Source of the DNA: Silicimonas sp.
GTDB taxonomy: Bacteria > Pseudomonadota > Alphaproteobacteria > Rhodobacterales > Rhodobacteraceae
Direction of reading: 5' to 3'
Length of the DNA: 52,376 nt
NCBI GenBank assembly: GCA_022819605.1
Contig: JAJEGW010000090.1
Span: 1 to 52,376 of the forward strand
Translations under genes and position numbers: made by a program
Notes under the pieces: model-generated
The model's input: only the letters and a program-made list of their open reading frames with translations
What the model was told of the DNA's origin: nothing
Database searches by the model: none
Part shown: positions 8,282-17,047 of the stretch, in pieces
Layout of the letters: every line of letters starts with the position of its first letter
Numbering within the stretch: the stretch's first letter is position 1

Positions 8282-9384
8282 GTGACGAGAGCCCTCCCGA
8301 AGCAGACCGCGCCGAAGGTGCGCCGCATCCGCGCGAAACCATGCGGCTGTTCGGTCACAAGGGTGCCGTGGCCGAGGTCCTCGCATCACTTGGCAATGAC
8401 CGAATGCATCATGCCTGGCTCCTGACCGGACCGCGCGGCGTGGGAAAGGCGACCTTGGCTTGGGCAATGGCGCGGATCCTGCTGGCACGAACGGGCAGCG
8501 AGGCTGATCAAAACGGTTCCGCTCCGACAGGCCTTGACATGTCCGCAGATCACCCCGTTGCCCGCCGTGTCGCCGCGTTGTCCGATCCCGGCTGTCTCCT
8601 GATCCGGCGCGCATGGGATCCTGACCGCAAGCGCCTGAAGAATTGGATCACGGTCGACGAGATCCGGAGGCTCAACAGGTTTCTTGGCCTGACCGCCACG
8701 GACGGCGGATGCCGAGTCGTCATCGTGGATGCAGCAGACGACATGAACCTGTCCGCCGCAAACGCCCTCCTCAAGCTGCTGGAAGAACCTCCGGGAAACA
8801 CGGTTCTCATCCTGATCAGCCACCAGCCGGCGCGACTTCTTCCAACGATCCGGTCGCGTTGCCGCATCCTGAGGCTGCAGGAGCTGAACGAAGCCGAATT
8901 GAATCTGGCCCTTTCCGAGGCCGGCATTGCCGCAGAAAATGCCAGCGGACTTCATGCCCTTGCCCGCGGTTCGGTCGGCGAAGCCGTCCGGCTCATGAAC
9001 GAAGGCGGCCTGGAACTCTACGGCGAGGTCATGGACGTGATTGCCACCGCGCCATCCATGGACCGAGCCAAGGTGCTGAAGTTCGCTGAAGAAACATCGG
9101 CGCGCGGAGCCGAACGACGATTCGATCTGGCAGTCAGGTTGCTGGACCGGGCACTAGCCCGCCTCGCGCGAACTGCCACTGGAATGCCTCTCGATTCCGA
9201 AGTGACGCCGGGCGAACGTGAAACTTTTGCGCGACTGGGCGCGATTACCGGTCGCGCACATGCATGGGCAGAGCTGCAGCAGGAACTGTCGGCCCGATTG
9301 ACACATGGCCGGGAAGTTAACATTGACCCGGCCAGCCTGCTCACCGACGCATTCCTCCGGATTGAAGCGGCTGCCGCCCCCTGA
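8278..9384 (+). CDS. holB: DNA polymerase III delta' subunit
   Basis: This 368-aa clamp-loader subunit contributes to loading the beta sliding clamp. The modified P-loop GPRGVGKATL lies at residues 51-60, followed by the AAA+ core with LLKLLEEPP and an IRSRC segment (sensor 1/SRC region). The four-Cys zinc module of the E. coli protein is not apparent. It overlaps tmk by ATGA and sits 82 nt before tatD, the usual order in alphaproteobacteria. Confidence 0.92.
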   Translation: MSDESPPEADRAEGAPHPRETMRLFGHKGAVAEVLASLGNDRMHHAWLLTGPRGVGKATLAWAMARILLARTGSEADQNGSAPTGLDMSADHPVARRVAALSDPGCLLIRRAWDPDRKRLKNWITVDEIRRLNRFLGLTATDGGCRVVIVDAADDMNLSAANALLKLLEEPPGNTVLILISHQPARLLPTIRSRCRILRLQELNEAELNLALSEAGIAAENASGLHALARGSVGEAVRLMNEGGLELYGEVMDVIATAPSMDRAKVLKFAEETSARGAERRFDLAVRLLDRALARLARTATGMPLDSEVTPGERETFARLGAITGRAHAWAELQQELSARLTHGREVNIDPASLLTDAFLRIEAAAAP

Positions 9385-9466
9385 CACCGCAACGAAGTCG
9401 GATTCCCGAGCCCAATGACGGCTCCCCCGGGTTGACGCCCAACACGAACCTACCCATACGGAACCA

Positions 9467-10267
9467 ATGTCATCGCCGGCCAGGATCACGGACAGCCATT
9501 GCCATCTCGACTTTCCTGACTTTGATGGCGAGCTTGGCAAGGTCATCGCTCGCGCCGCCGACCGAGGTGTTCATCGCATGGTGACAATCTGCACGCGGAT
9601 TGCCGCCGAACCTGCGATACGCGCTATCGCCGAGACTCATCCGCCGATATTCTACGCAGCCGGCACGCATCCGATGTCAGTGTCGAAAGTGCCCATGGTG
9701 GACGCTGACACTCTGGTTTCCCTGTCCGCCCATCCGAAATTCATCGGCATCGGCGAAACCGGCCTCGACTACCACTATACGCGGGACAGCATCGCATCGC
9801 AGCAAGAGAGCCTTCGAATTCATGTCGAGGCGGCACGCCGGACCGGGCTTCCGCTCGTCATTCACTCCCGTGACGCTGACGAGGACATGGCGCGGATCCT
9901 GACCGAGGAACATCGGGCGGGCACGTTTTCGTGCGTCATGCACTGCTTTTCCTCCGGGCCATCGCTCGCCGAGAGGGCTCTCGAACTCGGATTCTATCTT
10001 TCCGTGTCCGGAATTGCCGCTTTCCCAGGAAGTTCCGCTCTCCGCCAGATTTTCGCTGCGGCACCGATTGACCGGATCTTGCTGGAAACCGACGCGCCGT
10101 ATCTCGCCCCGCCACCCAATCGAGGCAAGCGGAACGAACCGGCTTTCGTTGCCGACACGGCACGGGTAGGTGCCGAGGTCTTCGGACTGGCCTACGAGGA
10201 ATTCGCAGCTCGAACAGAAGAGAACTTCGAGCGACTCTTTGCAAAGGCAGCTGCATGGCAGAATTGA
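9467..10267 (+). CDS. TatD-family metal-dependent DNase/hydrolase
   Basis: This 266-aa TIM-barrel hydrolase has the metal-binding DSHCHLDF at residues 9-16, GETGLDYHY for the next ligand, the IHSRDA strand, and the late LLETDAPYL motif with the final Asp. TatD-family enzymes act on DNA 3' ends or D-aminoacyl-tRNA; which applies here is not clear. The ATG at 9467 follows an 82-nt gap after holB. The 3' end overlaps the next gene by 13 nt. Confidence 0.92.
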   Translation: MSSPARITDSHCHLDFPDFDGELGKVIARAADRGVHRMVTICTRIAAEPAIRAIAETHPPIFYAAGTHPMSVSKVPMVDADTLVSLSAHPKFIGIGETGLDYHYTRDSIASQQESLRIHVEAARRTGLPLVIHSRDADEDMARILTEEHRAGTFSCVMHCFSSGPSLAERALELGFYLSVSGIAAFPGSSALRQIFAAAPIDRILLETDAPYLAPPPNRGKRNEPAFVADTARVGAEVFGLAYEEFAARTEENFERLFAKAAAWQN

Positions 10268-11052
10268 TCTTCACCATTCTCGGGTGTGGTTCGTCAGGTG
10301 GCGTGCCTCGGATCGGGGGGCGCTGGGGCGATTGCGATCCCGCGAATCCCAGAAACCGGCGTCGGCGGTGCTCGCTTCTGGTCGAGCGGGTTGAATACAA
10401 CGCCAGGACAACGGTGCTGATCGACACGTCTCCCGACCTGCGCCAGCAATTGCTGGATGCAAACGTCGGCGATCTTGATGCCGTGATCTATACCCACGGC
10501 CATGCGGATCACGTGCACGGAATCGATGACCTGCGACCCATCGTCTATGCGCGGCGTTCGCGAATGCCCGTTTGGGCGGACGGGCCGACGCAGGACAGGC
10601 TGTATTCGGGCTTCGGCTACGCCTTCACGCAGCCTGAGGATTCGCCATACCCGCCAATTCTCGAGATGCACACGATCAAGGGCGACGTGAACGTCGAAGG
10701 CGAAGGGGGCAGGATCACGTTTCAGCCGATCCGCGTCAGCCACGGCTCGATTGACGCGCTTGGATTCAGGGTTGGCGACTTTGCCTACCTTCCTGACGTA
10801 GCCGAAATCGGTGATGACGCTTGGGCCAGCCTTGACGGGCTGGACACCTGGGTTGTAGATGCGCTCCGCCGCGACCCTCACCCGACCCACGCACATCTCG
10901 AGCGCACGCTGGGCTGGATCGAACGCGCGGCACCCAGACGCGCCGTTCTCACCAACATGCACATCGACCTCGACTACGACACGCTGACATCCGAGACACC
11001 AGACAACGTCGAACCGGCCTATGACGGCATGCGCCTAACCGTGTCCGGCTGA
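10255..11052 (+). CDS. MBL-fold metallo-hydrolase (PhnP/phosphodiesterase-like)
   Basis: This 265-aa metallo-beta-lactamase-fold protein has the zinc motif HGHADH at residues 81-86, followed by GIDDLR, which is typical of PhnP-like enzymes. A cysteine-rich N-terminal stretch (GDCDP...RRRC) is also usual for this subfamily. Members hydrolyse cyclic phosphodiesters. The 13-nt overlap with tatD and a 3-nt gap to the AEC gene place it in one transcript. The physiological substrate is unknown. Confidence 0.88.
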   Translation: MAELIFTILGCGSSGGVPRIGGRWGDCDPANPRNRRRRCSLLVERVEYNARTTVLIDTSPDLRQQLLDANVGDLDAVIYTHGHADHVHGIDDLRPIVYARRSRMPVWADGPTQDRLYSGFGYAFTQPEDSPYPPILEMHTIKGDVNVEGEGGRITFQPIRVSHGSIDALGFRVGDFAYLPDVAEIGDDAWASLDGLDTWVVDALRRDPHPTHAHLERTLGWIERAAPRRAVLTNMHIDLDYDTLTSETPDNVEPAYDGMRLTVSG

Positions 11053-11055
11053 GCG

Positions 11056-11985
11056 ATGCAGGCTCTCCTGGACGTTGTGGTTCCCGTCTTCCTGGTTATA
11101 GGAGCCGGGTATTTTGCGGTCTGGAAGGGCTTCTTCAGTGACGGCGGTGTCGACGCCCTGATGAAGTTCACGCAGAACTTCGCGATCCCGTGCCTCCTGT
11201 TCAACGCCCTGTCCTCGATTGATCTCGACAAGGGATTCGACATCCCCCTGCTCTTCAGCTTCTACACGGGCGCAGCTTCCGGATTCCTGCTCGGTCTCGT
11301 TCTGGGTCGCCTGCTCATCGGGCGCCCGTGGCCAGATGCGGTTGCGATTGGATTCTGTTGCATGTTCTCGAATTCGGTCCTGCTCGGCCTGCCCATCACC
11401 GAACTCGCTTATGGGGCCGACGCCCTCGCCGGCAACTACGCTATTGTCGCACTGCACGCACCATTCTGCTACTTCATTGGTGTCACCGCGATGGAAGTCG
11501 TCCGTGGTGCCGGAATGTCGCCAAGGGATACCTTCCTTCACGTCGCCAAGGCAATGTTCCACAACGCGCTCATCATCGGCATCGTCCTGGGCCTCGTGGT
11601 CAACGTGTTCGGGATCGGCGTTCCAGGCGTTCTGTTAGACGCCATCGACCTCCTGTCCAGTGCCGCCCTTCCTGCGGCCCTGTTCGGACTTGGTGGCGTC
11701 CTAGTGCGCTACAAGCCGGAAGGAGACCTGAAGACCATCGCCCTGATCTGCATCGTTTCCCTGCTGGTCCATCCCGTGATCTCCTGGAGCACTGCATCCG
11801 CGATGGCGATAGAACGGGACGCGTTTCGTTCCGTTGTGCTGACCGCCACGATGGCGCCGGGGGCAAACACGTACATTTTCGCGAACATGTACGGTACGGC
11901 AAGACGCGCTGCCGCTTCGTCGGTCCTGTTCGGGACGGCCCTGTCGGTCTTTACCGTCTGGCTCTGGCTTCTCGTGTTGCCGTAG
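11056..11985 (+). CDS. AEC-family (auxin efflux carrier-type) transporter
   Basis: This 309-aa inner-membrane protein has about ten hydrophobic segments, beginning with VVVPVFLVIGAGYFAV. It has the conserved central break GFCCMFSNSVLLGLPI and a C-terminal MAPGANTYIFAN stretch, all typical of AEC transporters. Relatives move malonate, malate or other small organic acids. The gene starts 3 nt after the MBL gene, so it is co-transcribed, though its function is probably unrelated. The substrate cannot be named. Confidence 0.85.
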   Translation: MQALLDVVVPVFLVIGAGYFAVWKGFFSDGGVDALMKFTQNFAIPCLLFNALSSIDLDKGFDIPLLFSFYTGAASGFLLGLVLGRLLIGRPWPDAVAIGFCCMFSNSVLLGLPITELAYGADALAGNYAIVALHAPFCYFIGVTAMEVVRGAGMSPRDTFLHVAKAMFHNALIIGIVLGLVVNVFGIGVPGVLLDAIDLLSSAALPAALFGLGGVLVRYKPEGDLKTIALICIVSLLVHPVISWSTASAMAIERDAFRSVVLTATMAPGANTYIFANMYGTARRAAASSVLFGTALSVFTVWLWLLVLP

Positions 11986-12471
11986 CGGCCATGGGCCGGC
12001 CGGCATGGACGCGTCGACCTGCCGAACTCTTGAGGCTCGACACAGAAACTGAGCGGCCTCCCCGAATGCGGCATTTTCCAGTCCAAACAGACACAAGATG
12101 GAGAAGCCCACATGGCATGGGGAAAACCACCCGGAAATGGTGCAGCCTCCCGAATGAAAGACATGAAACCGAGTCTACGGACGCGCGATGGTCTGTGATC
12201 GAATCCCTGGTTCCGCCTCCCGCCAAACAGGGGGTCGCTCCCGCGAACTGGAAATGCACGAAACGTTCAGCCGTCGTCCGGAAATGCTCGGGACGGACTC
12301 CAGTGGCGACCGAGTCCCAACCGTTTTCGTCACCCTTGCCGGTCGAGAGCCGTTTCTGCACCTGACGCGGCGCAGTGGCCTCAAATGGATGCTTGACAAG
12401 CTCGAGACCGATTGCAACCCCATGGCGCTGGCCCCAACAAGAACACCGCTGGGACAAGCAGAGAGCTCGCA
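11986..12471. other. Gene-free stretch with a transposase scrap
   Basis: Nearly 490 bases between the transporter and the beta-propeller gene. Apart from a 20-codon IS5-like fragment (12177-12236) I find no protein-like frame. The frame in phase with the propeller gene is open from a TTG at 12412, but that extension is not propeller-like. Confidence 0.5.
12177..12236 (+). pseudogene. N-terminal scrap of an IS5-family transposase
   Basis: Twenty codons read TDARWSVIESLVPPP followed by AKQ, which closely resembles the first line of IS5-family transposases (LTDAEW...I.PLLPPP). Similarity stops at once on both sides and no other transposase part is recognisable. This is a small remnant identified by pattern only. 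Confidence 0.45.
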
Positions 12472-13422
12472 ATGTGCAATGTCAAAGACAATGCAGCCCT
12501 GACTACGCAAGGATGCATCGCGGTCGACAAATTCGGGTGTCAAATCCTGTTTCTCAATGTGGAAACAGGTACGGTCGAAACCGTCCTGGACGGATTTGCA
12601 AAGACCGTTCACGAGCTGCTGGTTCGCCCGGATGCATCGCGCGCATACGTGCCAATTTTCGGTGACGGCATACACGGGAACAACCCGAATCCGGGCCATC
12701 AGATCGTCGTGATTGACGTGCACACGCAAAGTCATGTCGCGGACATCGACGTCAGCCCGCTTGCAGCCCCTCACACCATGCGCATTGGACCGGACGGGTT
12801 GATCTACGCTACCTGCGAAGACACTGGCGTCGTCGCAGTCATCGATCCGGACGAAAATGCGGTCATTGGCACGATTGACGCCGGATCCCGAAATTGCCAT
12901 CGGCTCGAGATTTCTCCTGACGGGACCCGCATCTACACTGAGAACGAAGAGGATTGCTCTGTCTCCGTGATTGACCTGCAGGCCCGGAAATTGCTGGGCC
13001 GGATCAAGACGCCCCATGCGCTTGCCGGGCTGGCTGTCTCGGCCGACAGCAAGACGGTCATTGCCGTTGATGACGAGGCACCGGGGCTGTTTCTGATTGA
13101 CGCGGAACTTGGAGAGGTTTCGGAAGCCGTTCTCTTGAAGGGACTGAAAAATCCTGCGCAGGTCGCGCGCTACTCGCCGGACTTCAATGTGCTCGCGGTG
13201 ACCAGCATGGCTGGAGACTGTGTACTCCTGATCGACGCGGATTTCGGAACTCAGACCGCCATTCCGACCGGGCGCCAGCCAATGGACATGGCCTTTCGCG
13301 GCAACGAACTGTTCATTGCCTGCCAGGGCGACGGCACCATCCAAGTGATCGATCTTGCAAGGCGGCAAACTAGCAGAAAGTTCAGGGCCGGCGTGGGATG
13401 TGAATCCTTAGGTTTCTTCTGA
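12472..13422 (+). CDS. YVTN/YncE-type beta-propeller protein
   Basis: This 316-aa protein is made of repeated blades of about 42 residues, each with a V-x-V-I-D strand: VVVIDVHT, VAVIDPDE, VSVIDLQA, LFLIDAEL, VLLIDADF, IQVIDLAR. These are typical of seven-bladed YVTN/YncE propellers. ATG 12472 is preferred; the frame extends to TTG 12412, but the extra residues are not propeller-like. No signal peptide is evident, although many relatives are periplasmic. The gene stands alone between two gene-free stretches, so no partner is indicated. A ligand or enzymatic role is unknown. Confidence 0.75.
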   Translation: MCNVKDNAALTTQGCIAVDKFGCQILFLNVETGTVETVLDGFAKTVHELLVRPDASRAYVPIFGDGIHGNNPNPGHQIVVIDVHTQSHVADIDVSPLAAPHTMRIGPDGLIYATCEDTGVVAVIDPDENAVIGTIDAGSRNCHRLEISPDGTRIYTENEEDCSVSVIDLQARKLLGRIKTPHALAGLAVSADSKTVIAVDDEAPGLFLIDAELGEVSEAVLLKGLKNPAQVARYSPDFNVLAVTSMAGDCVLLIDADFGTQTAIPTGRQPMDMAFRGNELFIACQGDGTIQVIDLARRQTSRKFRAGVGCESLGFF

Positions 13423-13752
13423 CGTCGTTTCGTCCGCTTCAGGTCATGCTCGCAATCATGCCTCGAGACCAACGGCCCCAAACTTGATCATGTCGCCCCT
13501 GTCCACAGCACCGACCCCGTTCAACCGGAATTGCAAATTGAGATTTCCGTCGCCCATTGCGGCGTCTCGTAACTGCGTCACTTGCCCCGTTGTCCCCGTT
13601 GCGAGCACTTCCAAGTGACGGAGACCAAGGGTACGTGCAACGGCGATCAAGATCCCGAACTCGCAACGCTGGAGTCTTCCTGGGGACCTCCGATCCGCAG
13701 ACTTCAACAACCCTTTCCTCGTTCATTCCTGAACCCGGGTCGTACGCGAAGG
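13423..13752. other. Gene-poor stretch with a possible small minus-strand frame
   Basis: Contains an 84-codon minus-strand frame (13456-13710) opening only from TTG. Its C-terminal two thirds (HLEVLATGTTGQVTQL ... NLNLQFRLNG) look protein-like. A second minus frame starts at an ATG upstream, at about 13725, so a frameshifted gene remnant is possible. I do not recognise a family and do not call a gene. Confidence 0.3.
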
Positions 13753-14931
13753 CTATTGTGCAACGATAGGAACCCACGCGGCGTTTCGGCTGGAAGACCT
13801 TACGCAGGCATCGACAAAAGCGACGCCTGAAAGACCATCATGGACGTCTGGATACATCACCACAGGCGGAACAGGAGTGCCGCTCCCGGCAGCCCGGATA
13901 GCGATCGCGGCCTCCGAGTAGATGTTCGCGAAGCCTTCCAGGTACCCCTCGGGATGGCCGGGCGGAACGCGGGAAACCCGCGCCGCTTCAGGGCCCGTAC
14001 CGTCCCCGTTTCGGCTAAGCAGTCGCTTGGGTTCCCCCAATGGCGCGCTCCAGAGATAGTTCGGATTCTCTTGCGTCCATTCAAGCCCGCCCTTGGTGCC
14101 GAACACTCTCAGGCGCAGGCCGTTTTCGTTGCCCGGCGCAACCTGACTGCACCAGAGCATGCCGCGCGCACCGCCTTCGAAACGCAGAAGGACGTGCCCG
14201 TTGTCATCCAGACGTCGGTCTTCGACGAAAGTGTGAAGATCTGCCGAGAGGGCTTCGAGCTTCAGCCTGGTCACGAACTGAACGAGATTGAAGGCGTGGG
14301 TCCCGATGTCTCCGGTCGAACCGCCCGCTCCGCTCTGGGCCGGATCGGTACGCCAGCCTGCCTGTTTCTGGCCGCTTGATTCCAGATCCTCGCTCAACCA
14401 GTCCTGCACGTATTCGACCTGCACCACGCGAATTTCACCGAGTTCGCCATGTTCCACCATTGCACGAGCCTGCCGCACCATCGGATAACCGGTATAGTTG
14501 TGGGTCAGGATGAAGTGTACACCCGCCTTCTCGACAAGCTTGACCAGCTTTTTCGCGTCCTGAAGCGTCGATGTCAGCGGCTTGTCACAAATAACGTGAA
14601 TGCCGCGTTTCAGGAATTCACGCGCAACAGGAAAGTGCATGTGGTTCGGCGTGACGATCGCGACCGCCTCGACGCCGTCCTTGAGACGAGCTTCCCGCTT
14701 TGCCATCGAGAGGAAGTCGCCATAGACCCGTCTGGGGTCGAGACCCAGATCCGCACCAGATGCCTGGCTCTTCGCGGCAGTGGAACTGAAGCAGCCCGCC
14801 ACCAGTTCAAAATTGTCGTCTATGCGGCTGGCGATCCTGTGCACGGCGCCGATAAAGGCGTCGCGTCCGCCTCCGACCATGCCAAGCCGAATCCGCCGCA
14901 AACCGGTTTCCGAAGTTCCGTCTATCGGCAT
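13753..14931 (-). CDS. Gfo/Idh/MocA-family NAD(P)-dependent oxidoreductase
   Basis: This 392-aa protein has an N-terminal Rossmann fold with LGMVGGGRDAFIG, then the family motif VICDKPL near residue 115, and a C-terminal substrate domain with GDIGTHAFN, which carries the catalytic Asp/His context. ATG 14931 is chosen because agggaga lies just before it and the longer upstream frame is not protein-like. Family members oxidise or reduce sugars, inositols and related polyols. No transporter or sugar gene is adjacent, so the substrate is open. It is transcribed divergently from truA. Confidence 0.85.
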   Translation of the reverse strand: MPIDGTSETGLRRIRLGMVGGGRDAFIGAVHRIASRIDDNFELVAGCFSSTAAKSQASGADLGLDPRRVYGDFLSMAKREARLKDGVEAVAIVTPNHMHFPVAREFLKRGIHVICDKPLTSTLQDAKKLVKLVEKAGVHFILTHNYTGYPMVRQARAMVEHGELGEIRVVQVEYVQDWLSEDLESSGQKQAGWRTDPAQSGAGGSTGDIGTHAFNLVQFVTRLKLEALSADLHTFVEDRRLDDNGHVLLRFEGGARGMLWCSQVAPGNENGLRLRVFGTKGGLEWTQENPNYLWSAPLGEPKRLLSRNGDGTGPEAARVSRVPPGHPEGYLEGFANIYSEAAIAIRAAGSGTPVPPVVMYPDVHDGLSGVAFVDACVRSSSRNAAWVPIVAQ

Positions 14932-15181
14932 GAGCTTCTCCCTGTCGTGGCCAGTCCTGCGCGCGAAGTTACCGCACAGAAGATGAGACGGCGTCAATAT
15001 CGTTTCACCTCGAGACAACGAGAGCACCGCCTGTTCGCTCGGTCGCACGCAAATTCGGCTTGCATCACATTCCGCCCGCAGCGCCGCGGGACTTCGGCTG
15101 CCGTCACAAGCGTTGTTCCGGGTTGCCGTCGCATCGTGAGGGCGTGTTGCATTTTGACCCGGCCCTGCTAAAGGCCGGGCC

Positions 15182-15946
15182 ATGCCGCGATACGCGCTGA
15201 AAATCGAATATGACGGACGCTCGTTTTCGGGCTGGCAGCGGCAGGCATCTGCGCCATCAATTCAGCAAGCTGTCGAACGCGCAATTTCGCAACTCGAACC
15301 TGATTGTCCGCCAATCGCTGCTGCGGGACGGACTGATGCCGGCGTTCACGCCTTGGGACAGGTCGCGCACTGCGACACCGCAAGAGACTGGGATCCCTTT
15401 CGCCTGTCCGAGGCCCTGAACCACCACCTGAAACCGAATCCGGTCGCCATCCTGGCATGCAGCCAGGTCGATAACGAATGGCATGCCCGGTATTCCGCCA
15501 CCGGACGCCGCTATCTCTATCGAATTGTGATCCGCCGCGCTCCTCTGGTGCATCACGCCGGAAAGGCGTGGCGCGTGCGGCATCCGCTCGACGTGGATGC
15601 CATGCGCAAAGGGGCCGAACATCTCGTTGGCAAGCACGATTTCACGACCTTCCGCTCGGCCATGTGCCAAGCAAAAAGCCCGGTGAAGACCCTGGACGAG
15701 ATCAGCTTCGAGACACGTCCCTACCCGCGCGGACTTGAATTGCGCGCAACCTTCCGAGCTCGCAGCTTCCTGCACAACCAGGTTCGCTCGATCATCGGGA
15801 CCCTGGAGCGAGTGGGCGCCGGAGCCTGGACCCACGACGACGTCAAGATGTCACTTGAGTCAAGAGATCGCGCTGCCTGCGGTCCGGTGGCACCGCCCGA
15901 CGGCCTTTATCTTGAACGCGTCCGCTATGATCCGGAAGTCTTCTAG
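15182..15946 (+). CDS. truA: tRNA pseudouridine(38-40) synthase
   Basis: This 254-aa TruA isomerises uridines 38-40 in the anticodon arm. It begins [19 protein letters not shown] and carries GRTDAGVHA at residues 49-57, with the catalytic Asp52. The [11 protein letters not shown] segment typical of the family is present near residue 195. It is full length and stands alone on the plus strand. Confidence 0.95.
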   Translation: MPRYALKIEYDGRSFSGWQRQASAPSIQQAVERAISQLEPDCPPIAAAGRTDAGVHALGQVAHCDTARDWDPFRLSEALNHHLKPNPVAILACSQVDNEWHARYSATGRRYLYRIVIRRAPLVHHAGKAWRVRHPLDVDAMRKGAEHLVGKHDFTTFRSAMCQAKSPVKTLDEISFETRPYPRGLELRATFRARSFLHNQVRSIIGTLERVGAGAWTHDDVKMSLESRDRAACGPVAPPDGLYLERVRYDPEVF

Positions 15947-16103
15947 GCCGGCATCCATGCGCATCATGACCGGTCGGCCTGCAATGGACGATGTGCATAC
16001 GAGCACCCGCCAAGTTGATGGCGGCCGTCAGATCCAGGTCATGGCCGTCACAGGCTGGAACCCGGATCGTCTGCGCGCAAGTGTGTCTGAAATTCCAATT
16101 CAA

Positions 16104-16532
16104 TCAGTGAACCACGGTTTCCCATGGATCGATCACGTGAACTCCGGTCGACAAGAAGTCCGCCCTGTTGCGTGTGACCACCGACATGCCGTGCACCAAG
16201 GCCGTGGCCGCAATCAATGCATCTCGCTCGCTTTTTCGGTCTGGAACATGCAGGCGCGCACAACGAATCGCCACCATCGAGTCAATTGCCAGAATCCGCC
16301 CCTCAAATTCCGGCACCACACGGTTGTCCAACCAATTTCGAAGCAACCTCCCTTGAATATTGTCACGCCTCTCGATTCTCAGGACGCCGACTTCCAGTTC
16401 CATCAAACTGATCGCGGAAACATGCATGGAATCGGCATCGCGTGCCGAAATCCACGCGACGACATGCTCATTGGCCCGGCCATCATCAGCCTTGCGAAGC
16501 TCTGAGACTACATCCGTGTCCAGCAGGAACAT
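16104..16532 (-). CDS. PIN-domain toxin (VapC/FitB-type ribonuclease)
   Basis: This 142-aa PIN domain begins MFLLDTDVVSELRK. The acidic Mg-binding residues are present: Asp5, Glu45 in LMELEVGV, Asp104 in ERDALIAATA, and Asp125 near the end. VapC toxins cut tRNA or rRNA and are held inactive by the partner antitoxin. Its start codon overlaps the antitoxin stop by one base (TGATG), so the two are translationally coupled. The module appears intact. Confidence 0.9.
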   Translation of the reverse strand: MFLLDTDVVSELRKADDGRANEHVVAWISARDADSMHVSAISLMELEVGVLRIERRDNIQGRLLRNWLDNRVVPEFEGRILAIDSMVAIRCARLHVPDRKSERDALIAATALVHGMSVVTRNRADFLSTGVHVIDPWETVVH

Positions 16533-16786
16533 CAGGAAAGATCAACTTTGCGCGGCTGGATCGAAGCGCGATGTGGCCTGAAATCGATGTCCGAGAGTCC
16601 GGGCATGGACAACGCCTCAACTAGGTTGCGCCTTTTGCCGCGAAGGGCGTCGTACCGTTCGATCGACATCAGTACATGAGATGGCTTCCCGCGGTTCGTG
16701 ATGATCACAGGTCCCCGAAGCGCCGCCCTCTTGGCACGACCTACATCCTGGTTGAATTCGCGGCTGGACATCGTCTTGCCAGTCAT
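16532..16786 (-). CDS. Phd/YefM-family antitoxin
   Basis: This 84-aa protein has the Phd/YefM DNA-binding N-terminus (SSREFNQDVGRAK, then VIITNRGKPSHVLMSIERYDAL) and a C-terminal tail expected to wrap the toxin. It precedes the PIN toxin on the same strand with a one-base overlap. The gene is preceded by a perfect inverted repeat (16805-16822), which fits autoregulation by the toxin-antitoxin complex. Confidence 0.88.
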   Translation of the reverse strand: MTGKTMSSREFNQDVGRAKRAALRGPVIITNRGKPSHVLMSIERYDALRGKRRNLVEALSMPGLSDIDFRPHRASIQPRKVDLS

Positions 16787-16804
16787 GCCTGCCTCCCTTG
16801 AATG

Positions 16805-16822
16805 TAGGTATATTGCTACCTA
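16805..16822. promoter_or_regulatory. Probable operator of the PIN/Phd module
   Basis: TAGGTA (16805-16810) and TACCTA (16817-16822) form a perfect inverted repeat with a 6-nt spacer. It lies 19 nt upstream of the antitoxin ATG, in an AT-rich patch. Position and symmetry fit a Phd-type dimer binding site overlapping the promoter. Confidence 0.55.
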
Positions 16823-17047
16823 TCGAATTCTCTGGCAACCATCTGCATGAGACTCATGTCGATGACGAAAGTTCGTTCGGACTCGGGACCACCAGAAAGG
16901 GACGCCGCTGCGGCAGTTGTCCGCAAGGTGATTGCAGCCTTGGTGCCTCAAGGTCGTCGACCTGTTGTCATCAAACCAATCTGCGGAAATGGCTCATGGC
17001 AGCGAAACCAAAAACAAGGTCAGTGATGCTCGGCCCTGCTGCCAGCT

